Below are positions 23,450-36,300 of a stretch of 64,000 bases of DNA, one piece after another; position 1 is the first letter of the stretch, and the number at the start of each line of letters is the position of its first letter. The stretch lies in NCBI GenBank assembly GCA_914767715.1, contig OU612067.1:8308001-8372000 (forward strand), in the 5' to 3' direction. Source of the stretch: Membranipora membranacea. Taxonomy: Eukaryota; Bryozoa; Gymnolaemata; Cheilostomatida; Membraniporidae. A model generated the notes under the pieces. That model was not told the DNA's origin, ran no database searches, and worked only from the letters and a program-made list of their open reading frames with translations. Position numbers and translations under genes: made by a program.

Positions 23450-23660
23450 CTAACTCAGTAACATGGGGTGACAGTTGCCACTACACTTGAGGGACTAGAC
23501 ATTGATGAAGCTTTGAGTGTAGTAAGAGTTGGGAGCCTATACAATTTCCTGAAACAATGACCTGAGCCTTTACTCTGTTTGGGCGCTTTATCAAAACCTT
23601 TACATCAGGAGTAGGGCACCATTGTTGTGTCTATGAAATTGAGGTATACAGCCAGTAAAT
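23450..23660 (+). pseudogene. Frameshifted copy of the fucolectin-like last exon
   Basis: This stretch matches the last exon at 27166-27380, including an upstream TTTTTTCACAG acceptor. Readable pieces are VTVATTLEGLDIDEA, then after a frame change TLFGRFIKTFTSG and YEIEVYSQ with a stop in the same place. Early stops and at least one frameshift, plus loss of the key cysteines, show it is dead. No matching upstream exons were found; the fold-back element ends just before it. Confidence 0.8.
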
Positions 23661-24809
23661 ATCATATATGTTGACTATAAGTATTTGTTGTCAGTGCTTT
23701 CTTCTAAAACTTTATTGGCATAGCTAATAAGTAATAACCAATAAACTGAGACACAGTCACAGAGCACCCTTTCTGTGTATGCAGGCGATTGAATTATTTA
23801 GTCAGTTATTAAAAGGGAGGATTTTTGGCCATGATATTTTCAGGATAGGAGAGCATATATGCTTATAATCAGTACATCATATCAGTATGACATATTCTGT
23901 CAGGGTGATGATTTTACCAGTAAACACCATTTCTATCAAAGGTATAAATATCATCCTCTGCGACTCTTCAGTTAGCACATGGGCATGAGCAGCCTGTATA
24001 ACACATGTTTATGAGGTGACTTGTCTTTGAGTAAATCTGATCATGTATTCCCAGTACATTTACATATTTTTTTCATGTTCTATTTGGCTTGTATTTTGTA
24101 TTAGTATTGTTATCATTCAGAAATTTGAAACTCATTTAAGTTCCATCCTTGTTATTGAATCTCCTTCGAATTGTCACCTATTGATTTTTACTCATATAAA
24201 CCACAATTATTGGCTGTACATCCACTATCCGCTCGCATCCCGGCAAAATGATTATTTACCTACAAGATACTTTCCTTGGACTATTATCAACAACGGAGAA
24301 AGCTTACAAGCAGAAATTCTCAATTCGGTATGTGAGTTTCTTTTTATCCGGACGTGATCTTGTTAGATTTAACCATGATTTATGGACGTCACTCTCATTA
24401 AATGGCACCTCTCTAAGGGATGAGTTTGAGCCATCGGTGGTTGTGCTTTCTATTCACTGAAAAACGATTTGTGTCGCAGGACTTTAGGGATGGGGTCCCA
24501 TTGGGGGAGCTATCAAGGTTGATTCTTCCAACCCCTAGCACCATCAGGTGTGTATCTCTCTGCAGGTGTTAGAGATTAAACTAAATTTAAGAGTCCCTGG
24601 AGATTTAGAAGTTGGAATAGATGATTATTCTGACAATGAGCTCACTCTTCAGGGACTTTGTTTGTCCAAGTTATGACGTATGATGTATGGCAAACAAATA
24701 CCCTTCCCAACAAACTCATATTATCATAAGCTGTATGCACTCATAATTAATAAGCACTATCGGAAAGCTGAAATTGTAGACTGATTCATGAGTATACTGA
24801 GAGAGAGAA

Positions 24810-27380
24810 ATGGAGGTTATTGTAATTTCATTGCACCTTATCACAATGGTGACAATATCTTTGGTAACTGCTAAGTGTATGGTGAGTAACAAAGATTTCA
24901 AGATTTAACACACTGACTTATCATAATTACCTATTGAAGGCTGCCAAAAAGTTTCATTGATAACGATTTTCTTCAGGTTTTTTCTTGTAAATTAGTTTTA
25001 AGGATAGGCAGAATTCATCGAGCACGAAATTACCCGACTCACAGAATTATTTCAAAATGAGTTTTGCTATATAGGTTGAGAAGGTTTCTGTCTTTAGTCT
25101 TGATATCCTCGTTAATTTCCCATAATCCCGTTGCGACATTGAGCGATTACTTCATACAGCACAAGAAAACTTTCTCTACCTGTGTTAATATTACTATAGG
25201 CCTACTCCCAAATGAAGGTGTAATGTCATTTATTTCAAGGCTCTCAAGCAGTGCGAAAAAATGTTCAAGATAGAGGACAAAAATCCGCTGTGCTTCTCAT
25301 CCACCGAGATTCGTTTGAGTGCATCGACAAGCTCTCAGTGTCTAAGTAAGTGTCTGGATTTTGGAGATTCCATGCACTGTGTTTTGCACCAGTCATTATA
25401 GTTTCATAGCTTGTTGCCATGCGACGGCTTTCAATCAGATTATCATCTAATTGATTGTATTCCTAACAGTGTAAACATGAACACTAATATACTGCATGCT
25501 ATTCAACTCTCAAGCTTTCAAATAAACTTCAAGCATTAAAGGCAATTTCAAGTAGTAACAATTACTTTGTTTGGATTTATTAAAGGGAAATCGATTGCAG
25601 ATCACTCAACCAAACATGAGTCACATCATCCTTCATATGTTATTGATGGTCAAGCAAGTTTTGGCTGGAGATTTTGTGGACTCAACCTACAGGTGAGTAT
25701 TATTAAACATAACAAATTCTGCTAACTTGAAATCATTCTCGATTAAATATTTCCAATTTGATTAATTCATTAAAAGCCGAATTCAATTTCATTAAGATTA
25801 ATCCTGGGCAATCAACATGTTGCTCTAGCCAAGCCTTCCTAGTTTTCTAGGTATTATTTACCTTATTTTACACAATGTATGTAACCAGATGGTGAAAAGC
25901 AATATTAAGACAGACCGGAGAAAACAATGGAATGATGAGTAAGGCATGTGCCAATTCAATATATTTTTTAGGAAGCGTTTATCACCGTTGACCTTGGGGA
26001 GGTTTACACTGTAAATTACGTTAAAATCTGGAACCATGGAGGTGCACCGTGTAAGTATAAGGTAGCCTGTATATATTTGAATTCATTAACAGGTTATCAA
26101 GTTTATTTCACTTCCATCATGATCAGCGGCATAAAACATGAGCAAAGAAGGAGGAGCTCATGCTACCTTCACAACATCCAGTAGTTTTCATATGATTCAT
26201 TTAAAGGGATTCCAAAGTTTCAAACACTGTCATGCTCAAATGCCTTCAAACTTCCCTGAATAGGTTCGGAAATAATATGTCCTAGCCCCAAATTTGGCAT
26301 TTATATTCAGTATATTGGAGTTGTAAAAACCTACATTTTTTTTATATATAATAAAATATAATAAAGAAAATATAACCTAGATCAGATAACTCCTTCCTAA
26401 GGCCATGGGTTATTTCCATTCCTCCTGTCACCAAGTGCTAGTATTTCAGCCTGAGACTTATAACAGCAGGCATTTAGCTCTCCTTAATTTAAACGGAACT
26501 TACATACTGACTCTCGTGATCTGATTGGGCATGTAGATCACTGATAAACTAGGCTATCATTACCACAAAGCAGGTGTCGAAAGGCTAAGTATGCATCATG
26601 CGTGACTTGACTTTGCGCATGTGCAAGAACAATGAGTTTAGTTTGGGTTCTGATTGCAACTTTGGAAAGGGGAAATGGGATATCCCCTGCATAAGCTGTG
26701 AATCAAAATCAGCTAATTATGACAAGAGAGGATAACTATTGATAATAAATACGCACGCTTTGGGGAATATGTCACCAGAGCAGGTAGCCAATCAGATGGC
26801 TTCGGAATTCCGAGACTCAATTTTGCAGAGATCAGCTCATGCCCAGAGCTGAGCATGCGCAGAATGTGGAACTTAACCTAAGCCATGGCGTTATAGGACA
26901 CGATGAGCATGCGCACTGCTCTAAAAGCCAGACTTTGTGCTTGAAATACATATTTTAAGGGGAGAGAAATGAGATTATAATGTAGTCAAAATTCAGTCTA
27001 AAACTTTGGAGTCCCTTTAACTGATTAGAATTTTATCATGGTATTACCTTAATTACGAGGAGTCACCCCTAGCTGTAACTGAGTTCTTCTAATCAATGCA
27101 TAACTTGGTGTCAGGTGCACTCATGTCAACCTGTTCTAACATAGCACTGTTTTTTTTTCACACAGTGGAGCAAATAAGTAACACGGAGGTTACAGTTGCC
27201 ACTACACTTGATGGTCTGGACACTGATGAAGGGTTATGCGGAGTGAGCATCGGGGTGCCTGCACAATCTCCTGAGACAATAACCTGTTCCTTCACCTTGT
27301 TTGGACGCTTCGTTAAAACTTACACACCAGGCACAGGGCAACATTTTTGTGCATCTGAGATCGAGGTATTCAGTCAGTAG
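24810..27380 (+). CDS. Fucolectin-like secreted protein with F5/8 type C domain
   Basis: The last three exons fit well: 25601-25692, 25972-26050 and 27166-27380, with GTGAGT and GTAAGT donors, AG acceptors and matching phases. They encode a discoidin (F5/8 C) domain of the fucolectin type: PSYVIDGQ, FITVDLGEVYTVNYVKIW, SNTEVTVATTLDG, a Cys-Gly pair, ETITCSFTLFGRFVKTY and a closing CASEIEVFSQ. Members of this family bind fucose or other glycans, often in innate defence. A first exon at 24810-24881 (MEVIVISLHLITMVTISLVT) looks like a signal peptide and resembles that of the paralog at 17.1 kb. The linking exons at about 25098-25348 (SDYFIQHK, CVNITI; then LCFSSTEIRLSAS ending in a GTAAGT donor) are visible, but I cannot join them in one frame without doubt. 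The gene may be complete with a misread exon, or slightly damaged. Confidence 0.65.
26201..27020. mobile_element. TTAA-flanked MITE in lectin intron
   Basis: TTAA at 26201-26204 is followed by AGGGATTCCAAAGTTT, and the complement AAACTTTGGAGTCCCT precedes TTAA at 27017-27020, a 16-bp terminal inverted repeat with one mismatch. The ~820-bp interior has no transposase. It lies in the last intron of the lectin gene, ending about 145 bp before the acceptor, and does not disturb the splice sites. Confidence 0.8.
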
Positions 27381-28445
27381 TAGTGGTGAATAGTTCATAG
27401 CTTATTTTTGCACAGAAAGTCATCAGTGATTTCCTTCAGGGACAATCATAGCTTATATGTACATAGACCAAATGAGAACACTGATTATGGATACTTATAT
27501 GGTGTCAGTGCCTCGATTTTCAAGACCGCACTGCATACATGACGATTGTTGTTTCTAAACAAATGATTTAGATTAGATAGAACATTTTTAAAGCTTTATT
27601 CTACGTTAATGTGTTGATGAACCAAGACAAATTAATTTGGGTTGTAGAGGTTAGAAAACAAATAATGTACAGATCAACCCGGGGAAAATATGTTGATCTG
27701 CAGCTGGGAACAGGAAATTAAGCCATGCATATTCCAAGCTATGCTTATTCTGAACTAAATTTGATTGGCATCAAAGATACTCAGATACCTATGTGGAATA
27801 TTTTTTTATGGATATTGATTAGAAAGTGTGCTCACATGCTATGGCTGTCATTTCTGCTCGGTAGAAGAAACCGAAATCTCTGATTTCATTTAACCTATTT
27901 GGGAGGATGTGAAAATGTTAGGTTGCCTCTATCATGGTCTATGATTGTCATATATTATGAGTTAATTTTTTATTTTAATTGTTTAATTATTGAGTAAATA
28001 ATATAAGCAAAATTGCATTTCGGTCATAATATAAAGGTAAGACATATGCTTAAATTCTGACCTTCTTCCCTATAAATACTTTCATTGATTGAATATATAT
28101 CAGGGGTTAGGGATGGATTAATGTGTATGGGCACAGACCTGCAATCTTTGAGGACCAGGGTCAATTTCCAGTGCCAGCAGTCATTCTCAATTTGGAACTG
28201 TCACACCATTCATGTTTGCCAGGTCCTTGCAAAGCGGTACTAAAAAGTAGGGAAGTCGACTGTGAGTTTGTACACCCTACACATAGCTAAGAATACCCCA
28301 TTTGCCTCATTGATATAGGAGAAGCCGGAGAAATGGCTTTAGAGTATTATGTGAGTTATTCGGGCCAAAGAACCTGCATCAAGAGAAGATAACTACCTCC
28401 ACCTCAAAGACAATAATCATTATTAAGCTCACAATGATGAGCTTC
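27381..28445. other. Intergenic downstream of lectin gene
   Basis: AT-rich sequence with no exon-like frame. No canonical AATAAA was noticed close to the lectin stop codon, so the transcript end could not be placed. Confidence 0.45.
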
Positions 28446-28449
28446 TAAA

Positions 28450-28690
28450 TTGATACAACATACTGCAAAGGTGAAAAATGACAAACCATGGATAAACTAC
28501 TCTATCCAGAAGCTGGCAGCAGAGAGTCTGGTGTCAAGCTCTTTCCTTAGATTATTCACCCTTCACCATCTCCAGTCTGATTGCAAGAGTGAGATCAGAT
28601 ATGCTAAGAATGTAATACTAAAACCATTGAGAATGACCTTAAATCAATCCCATCTCCAGCCTGGCAATCTCTATACAATCTTTTAAAACT
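28450..28690 (+). pseudogene. LINE fragment (endonuclease-RT linker)
   Basis: A 78-codon plus-strand frame contains DKPWINYSIQKLAAES and SDCKSEIRYAKN, resembling the linker of non-LTR elements between endonuclease and reverse transcriptase (KPWinxsIk...yrxlRnxvnreIRxAK). It ends in a stop with no reverse transcriptase after it. The copy is short and dead; the resemblance is moderate. Confidence 0.5.
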
Positions 28691-29099
28691 TAAATAAAAC
28701 AAATCTGGCTGTAATCGGGACCCAATGAGCTCAATTATATTATAACCTATTTTATAATATGTATTTTGATCTACTTGTTTTACCTGATTTACTTGATTTA
28801 TCTGACTTTCTTTCTATAGATGCTGTGCGCAGTTTCAACTCTAGGAATGAATGTGGCCCAGAAACAAAACCAGCCTCCGTTCAGGTATCATCTCAGACCC
28901 TTGCAGGCATTCACACATCCATCTTATCCGAAAGTCCAAAACTTCCAGTATACCCAAAGACTCTCGCAAAATAGCTCTAACTTCTGTGCTGTTAAAATGC
29001 CTCTAGAGACTTTTTGTAAAAAATTTCAGGTTTACAGATTTTGAATGCGACAAACAAGGTATAGTTTGTAAGAGTTATTTTCCAAAATGTTATACAATT

Positions 29100-30100
29100 C
29101 AATCATTTGATAGTTAGGATGTAAAGGGCTGTACCAACAATACCATTACATATAGCAACTGCTAACGATGAACCCTCACAGGTGCTATTGTAAAGTTTTA
29201 TGTCCCTTTCATCCAACAAGAGGATATCTATGTTGCCACCTTGGCCATGATTTGTGACCATGATAACTGAATGTATGGCAATATCTCTGCCAATTTGACC
29301 TGGGATTGCAGGCAGGTCGCCCAACGAAACCCAGCAGTCAGTTGGCTGTCTTCAGAAGATGGCAGCAGAATCCAAACAGCATAGTTCTGTATTCCCTCTA
29401 GTCTTGTTTTCTCAGTGTCTGATAACAATGGTACTATGCAGGGCCGGCGTAGGTGACTACAGACTTAATTTTAGCTACATTTTTATGCAATCGCAATCCA
29501 TGCCCATGGGTTTCAGTAATCTCATCATGTATAGGTGTCTGGAGCATTCAGCTATCATTTAGTAGACCTTACAGAATGGATGACAATATATGTGCCAATT
29601 TGTCCTGAGATGGAAGTCAGGTCGCAGTGTACATATATCCCCAACAAAACCAAGCAGCAGTGAATTTATCTTTGTTCTGCGAGCAGAAATCCTATTTACT
29701 ATTTCCAAATTTGTATTTACTGAAACATGAAATTTCAGGGTTTGGTGATCGTCGTCGGCCATTTTGGTTCACTACAAGAGGTTTGCATGAAAGTTTTTTT
29801 TTGGCAGTGCTAGATTGTCAAGCCTCTGAGTAGCAAAGCACTGGATTCGCTCTGGTCTTGTATTGTCACAGATGGTACCATGCATAGCGAATACAGAGTT
29901 AATATTAGCTACATAGAAAGTTTTTAGGCCATTGCCATACATGCTCATTTGTTTCAGGTATAAGCATTGGAAGCATCTAGATATTATGTTGTCGACATGA
30001 TAACTGAATGTTAGGCTGTTGTCTACAACAACGCCTGAAAACTTGTATGGTCAGAGGTAGAAGCCTTTTCTCAGAGTTAAGAGCTAAGAAATTTGGTCAA
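29100..30100 (-). pseudogene. LINE reverse transcriptase C-terminus, two partial copies
   Basis: The minus strand shows two related stretches. One (about 30060-29830) reads VVVDNSLTFSYHVDNIISRC, NGLKTFYVANINSVFAMHGT and RPERIQCFATQRLDN. The other (about 29560-29210) contains KNVAKIKSVVTYAGPA and, in another frame, LSDTEKTRLEGIQNYAVW. Both match the thumb end of CR1/jockey-type reverse transcriptases (D..Ltf..Hid, ...LE.IQn.A). Their nucleotide sequences also align as a ~190-bp direct repeat. Scraps of the SINE block (GCAGGCAGGTCG, CAGTCAGTTGG) lie at 29305-29350. All copies are broken. Confidence 0.65.
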
Positions 30101-30379
30101 CGCTGGTGGCTTATTATGAGGATTTTGAATTTTACAAAGATGCTACAAGCTAACTAGCTATGTCATTGGCCACTAAAATGAATGAAGTGGCTGCACGACG
30201 AGGCTTACAAGCTACTTTTACAACCCAAAAATTAATTATCAAAGGGTAGAATTAGTCTTGCCACTCAGCCACGTGAAAAGGCTGGGTATAATTAGGAAAA
30301 CATCATCATTTAAATCCGTTTGCACATTAACATATCAATTAAGAAAAACACTCGCAATGCTTACAAATCTTTTTTTTTC

Positions 30380-33317
30380 TGGCCATTATTTCAGGTGATT
30401 GTGTAACACAAAACAATTGTTGATACTGCACCAATACATAAGTTGATAAAACTCGAAGTTTGCATGTAGTGTTTCCAGTCCTCTGTATAATTTTGGACAG
30501 ACTATGTTGAGTATGGTGGTGTTTGTATGATGTTCTATGGTGTGGTGCAGCTCACTCAGCAAAATAATATGGAGAAAGCTCTGAAAGATCTTAATCGGGC
30601 TTACAGATGGCTGGCTAGACTTTCTCAGGTCTTCAATCTGGATAGAGTGAATACAATTTATGTCCTATCAGCAGAATTTTTATCTTGGCCAGAAATCAGG
30701 CGCCATGTTGATAGTGTTTTACCCCCTTTTAAATTTAAAACTCTGCCTCCAGTCAATTTTTCCCTATCTGTTGCCAGCAAACAAATCCAATTTTCAGGCT
30801 GAAAACAGAGTCTAATCAATCCAATACTTACTCGATGGCTATCAAATAAACCGTGCGATTTAGAAAAGTTTATGAAAGTATTTCGGTCATTCACAATTTC
30901 ATTTGTAGTTGTCTCTTATTGGGGAAAGGAAGGACAACGAATCCTTGAGAAATTGAATATTTGCTATATGCAACGTAATATGTCACATCGCATACTGAAC
31001 ATGGTGTGTAGTCTGTGAGTTTCTGTAATAGAGATGCTTCTCTTTTGATGAGTGATGTTGAGGTACCAGTAAGAATCAGTCAGCACCAAATATGGCATAT
31101 TGTGCACCGGCTTTCCTGTCTCTGAATGAACAAGAGTTTTCTACAATTAAGGTAAACAGCAAGCCGATCAATTGTTTATTATTCCTAACAGCGCTGAGTT
31201 ATGTCCGGCATCTCATTGTTCGAATAGGTGAACATATATATATATAGAAATATATATAAATACATTTTCCCTCAGAGTCTAATGTGTTCTTTACAGATAT
31301 ACTGCTGCTTTACAAATGTATTTTTGTACCTCAGAATGCTCTTGATACTTGTTTTATCTATTTATGCTCTGTAGATATCTAGATGACAATAGGTATACAT
31401 GTTAGTAAGATATCCGGTGGAGTTATCGAAAACGATATTTATAGTGCGGGGAGATGATCTAGAGTTTGCCTGAAAGCTGGAGTCATTTGTTCTGCCTGGT
31501 AAAAATACAGATCTCTCAGCAGTATTTTTCTCTGCAGTTACCTGAGTTTTACACCAATATTAGGGTTCCCTTGTTAAAACTGGCTTAGATGCCCCTTTGG
31601 TAATGGTGGAGAATGATTTTCTGTTTCCGCCTCGATTGGGACATACTTTAAAAGTAAAGATGATTTATTTAATACTTTTTTAATTTTTGATTGTAGATAA
31701 GAAAGCTCCCCTTGCGGGAGCAGACGACAAGTAAGTCATTGGGTTATTAACATATTTGGTTTAAAATAAGTATCTATCTCCACATATTTTATCGTTTGTA
31801 ACAGGGACAATGGATGGAAACTTTAAAATTGTGTGTGCTCTGGTAGATTTAATTTCTTGGAAATGCAACATTCCGGTTCTGTAACCTTTTGAATTTGACC
31901 TTATTGACTACTGATTGTCAGAGGGAAGGAATTCAAGCTCTCATGGATACAGACCTGTCATCGCAAGTAGTAGTGTACTCGAGAGCCTTAATGAGATGTG
32001 TGTCAAGTATTGAACAACGTCTTACAGTAACAATTAAAATACAAGAGGTAAGGCTCACCTAGATCTGATCCTGTTTGAAGAGGATCACAATATGATATAT
32101 GACTGATACTGAGATGTAATATATTTGATATTGCATCAAATACTTAGGAGAAAGCAGATCCTTGGTAGGATTAATTTTCTCATAACTTAAAACCTGTAAA
32201 ACTCAGCGTGTGTGTTCCTGTGTGCAAAGGTATATTATGACAGGAGCCTAAAATGAATTCTTTGAACTATTTTATGCTAAAATTTTGATTGAATTAGCAG
32301 TTTGATATATTGTCACCTTTATTGATTAAAATCAGGGTCATATAACAATGCTTGATAAGTTTTTGTGATACATAAACTATTCAAAACCATTCTTTTGCAA
32401 TGTTACATAAACAAATAAAATAGAGATTTTCTACACAGAAGTTTTCAAGTACCATTCTGTAATGCAGTAACATTTTGCAGGCAGTTATTTAGGCAGTCTC
32501 TTCGGAAAGTGTTTGACATAATCACGTTTTTTATGCTTGAAGTAAAGAGCTTGTAAAGTTTTACCATCGAGATTCTCCCGAATTTAGTTGTATAGTTATT
32601 TGAATGACCCAAAGAATTTATTGTTGAACTTCTTTAGTATTGACTTGCATGGATAATTTTTCACTCAAACAATTTGTTTTGAACCTCACTGACCAGTTTC
32701 ATGACCCTTATTAGCATTAAATATTCAGAAGTTGGAGTTGAAGTTTAGAAGATTGCTGTTCTTGAATTGTGAGAAGATAACTCTTAGGCATATTGTGTTG
32801 CCTATGCACACACTGACCAGCAAAAGAGAACAACTTCAACAAATTGATATAAACTCACATATTGAATATCCAGAAACGCAATAACATATATAAGACTGTC
32901 ATTTTAAAAACCTAAATTTTGTTTCCAGATGTTTAGCTTGCTGCTCTGCGATATGGCTATATGGTCTTCAAGTTCTTAAGCAGTGACATTATCTAACAGT
33001 GGTTATGCTGAACTGTTGAATTGATGTTGATAAGGACATGCACAATAACTTAGTCTTGACAGGTACTGAGTATTAAAATAGTTTTATCTTATGTTTAAAC
33101 AAGGCAAACAAATATATGATGAAATCCTTATCAAGCCATATAATTTGGATTTAGCAGGGAAGTAAACCTCTACATCATCAATACATAATTGGACCGAGTG
33201 GCACAAAACTTGGAAGTGATATAAGTACCAGGGAAACTGAGTCTAGTTGTGTTGGCAGTTTGCTTGCTATATACAGAATACTTCTGGACTAGGAGTCTGT
33301 CTGTACACAAATACAAG
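30380..33317. other. Region with one unrecognised open frame and possible small exons
   Basis: An open frame at 30527-30802 (plus, 91 codons, with NMEKALKDLNRAYRWLARL) looks more protein-like than its neighbours but matches no family I know and ends abruptly. Two candidate exons with good splice sites lie at 31696-31729 and 31921-32047 (GTAAGT and GTAAGG donors), but their reading frames cannot be joined convincingly. A (TA)n run is near 31231-31258. The 5' end of the MS4A-like transcript should lie in the last few hundred bases. Confidence 0.35.
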
Positions 33318-36300
33318 ATGCAGCAGCCTCCCCATCCCTCCTTAGCCAATGCAGGGCCAGCACAGAACATGGTGATAGTTGAGCAGCAGCAGCAGGGTGA
33401 TGATGTCAACAGGTTTACTGAGCAGGCCAAGAAATATATGAAGGTGTAAGTTGTCTATCTTCAGTCTTTTTACTTGGCCACCTTATTTAATTTGGTTGAA
33501 CAAAGTGGCCGAGTGACATGGGTAGTTTGGTATGTGGTCTAATGAATTGTTGCAGGTCAGTATTCAGTGTTTGACATAGCAGGGGCACATTCAAATCAGA
33601 CACTATCAAACATATGTCATACGGCATACGCTATCATATCAAACACAAAAAGTCATCGAATTCAAGTTACAATCGGCCAGGTGAATCGATTAATTGTTTA
33701 ACTAGGATTGTTCAATCAATCACATCTGTTCTCCTAATAATTACTCTGAATAACCTGGTTTATGGGCTTACGTTACTTATCGGCCAGATGGCAGCTTACC
33801 GGGAGTCAGCAAGAATCACACCTCATCTACAACTGAATCTTTTCAATTCCGTTTGATTCCATTTTTATAGGTTGTCTTGCATCCAGCTGGGTATGTCTTT
33901 CCTGTGTATTATATTTGGAATCGTACTAATGGTTGACTTTTATAAACATATCATGCATGACAGTGTAGCGTTCATCGGATATGGGATTTGGATCGGAATA
34001 ATTGTAAGTTCTAAGCCTATTTACCTAATCATTGAGCAAATAGATCTGACTATGGAGAGGCACTCCCTGGGTTCAGATTGGAGATTGTAATTTGGTCAAA
34101 GTTGGCATTTTCACCATTAATTTTGAATTTTAAGGCATCGAGAAAGTCTAGGTCTAGGTATTCACATGTAATCGAATCTTCAAACATTGCATCAGGAAGG
34201 CTGAGGTGATAAAGCTATGCGAAAAATGTAGTGAGTTTTCTCACAACTAATGACACATAGTCTCTCCAAATCCTTTAATAATTTTGGTCATAAGGAGAAA
34301 CTCAAAAAACCTGATGTATATCATTTAGTTGTACCACATGAACCTTTAACAGAAGACCATGAGATTTCTTAATTTATCACTATGTTAAGGCATGAAAATT
34401 TCCGTTTATATTTTTAAGTGGTTGGTGGTCGGAGCTGTTGGACTGGCCTCTACCCGAGGTGAAACAAACTATTGCAAGGTAAGATAACACCTTAACTAAG
34501 CAGAAAACTGAATGCATCATCACACCTAAATTACTCTTTGCCTTGAATATTATACGCAAAGTTACCTCTGTCTTATATGGAAATGCAACACACTCAATCT
34601 ATTTTATAACACAGTAATCTTGCCTTCAATATGATGATGAAACTTGGACATCATATCATATCATCTGTCCAAATGAGTTATGAGTTTTTATGTGCGTTAT
34701 TGGGGAGATATTGTCAGATACTATGTAATAACCGCAATAGATAAAAAGATTGTCCCGTTTAGACAAAACACGAAACTCAAAAGCTAAGCGTCCTTTTTGT
34801 CCCTCTGCCAACACTGAGCGTGACAGTTCACAGGTATAAAAAGCATTGCATTTGTGTGATATTTCTTGAACAACTAAGATTTTTTTTATCTCAGATTCAA
34901 TGAACAAATGGATGATAAATTGTTGACACTACTCTATTCTTAGATTGTTGCAGCGATGGTTTTGAACATTGTATGCGCATCAGCCTTCTGTTACTCAATG
35001 GTCGGGTTTTCAGCTGCAGGAATTAGTATTGCTGATAGATTTGGGAGGTATTGTAGACGCTGGAGCTGGAGCTGGGAGGAATGCAGTCACGATGTAAGTC
35101 ATTAATTAATGAACTACTCTTACTTGACACATTTCAGAGAACCCTGTCTTGCAAAGCTTTTTCTTATCAGATGGGAACCCGAATTCTTTACCTTTACGCT
35201 TTCGTCATGGAGTAAATGAACCAAAGGGTACATTGCTACCTGGCTGTCAAACCTTTTTATCAGATGCTTATCTATCCAATTCTACTGTTGTGTACTTCTT
35301 TTGTGTTACAGGAAACCACCCTGGAACTAGCACTCAACAGTCTCATGCTAATAATGGCATTCATGCAGTTTGTGATCACCATCTGGTGTGCTGCCCTTTG
35401 CTGTGGAGCTGTCTGCAGATGTTGTAAAGGCAATATAGCTCAAAGGGTGATCAGCTAAGACCATCTCATACTTAACTTTCATAAAACTGACCTTACATGT
35501 TCTTATTTGACCTCTTTGATGTATTAGCTTGGCTCTTTATATCTCATTTATCTCAAGATTTTGGCTGAGAGATAAGGGCCCAGCTTGTTAGAGCGCCGGT
35601 CTTCAGCGCGCAAGTATTAAATCCCACTGCAGTCCACTGACCGATTGTCTGACCCCCAGGTGCGCTCCGACCTGCCAACAAACTGATAGCGAATTGGCAC
35701 AGATATTGTGGTTTAGCCTCTAAGGGATGCGGAATGTGATAAAACCTTGCGATTTTAACCAACATTTTTACCAACACTAAACCACTGGCAAGCGGTCAGC
35801 CGGTTTACTAGCAAATAGATAGAGACACTTCACATGGTAATTTTGATTTACAGGTACAGTACAGACAGCAGATGTATGGAGGAACAGTGTATCCTGCTGG
35901 AGTTCAGTTCAATCCTACTGTCATGCAGTACAATCAGTCTCCATGTAAGTGAAACTTATTACATGGTTGATTTGTAAATCCAGGAAATGTTAAAACCAGA
36001 TATCCTTCCAAAGTAAATTAAATATAGATATTTAGGTGGCGATGTGTGCAAAGGATGAGTATTTATCAATTGCAAAGACTTATTTTGGTATGCAAAACAT
36101 TGGGCTAGTTGTGAACCGTCTAATTTATTTTTTCATGGATTTTAACTGAGATATGATGATAAACAAATGATCCCCTTAGTATTGCAAACATTGAATTCCA
36201 TATCTTTCTTTTGCAAAACAAAGGGCTTGCAAAAATAGCCAGTCCCTAGTAGCAATCTAGAAATGCCCTAATCATCCACACTGTAGGGGTATAGTTACTG

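Noticed and set aside
31696-32047. A two-exon gene with GTAAGT/GTAAGG donors
   Set aside because: The most protein-like frame of the second segment cannot be reached in phase from the first, and no family is recognised.
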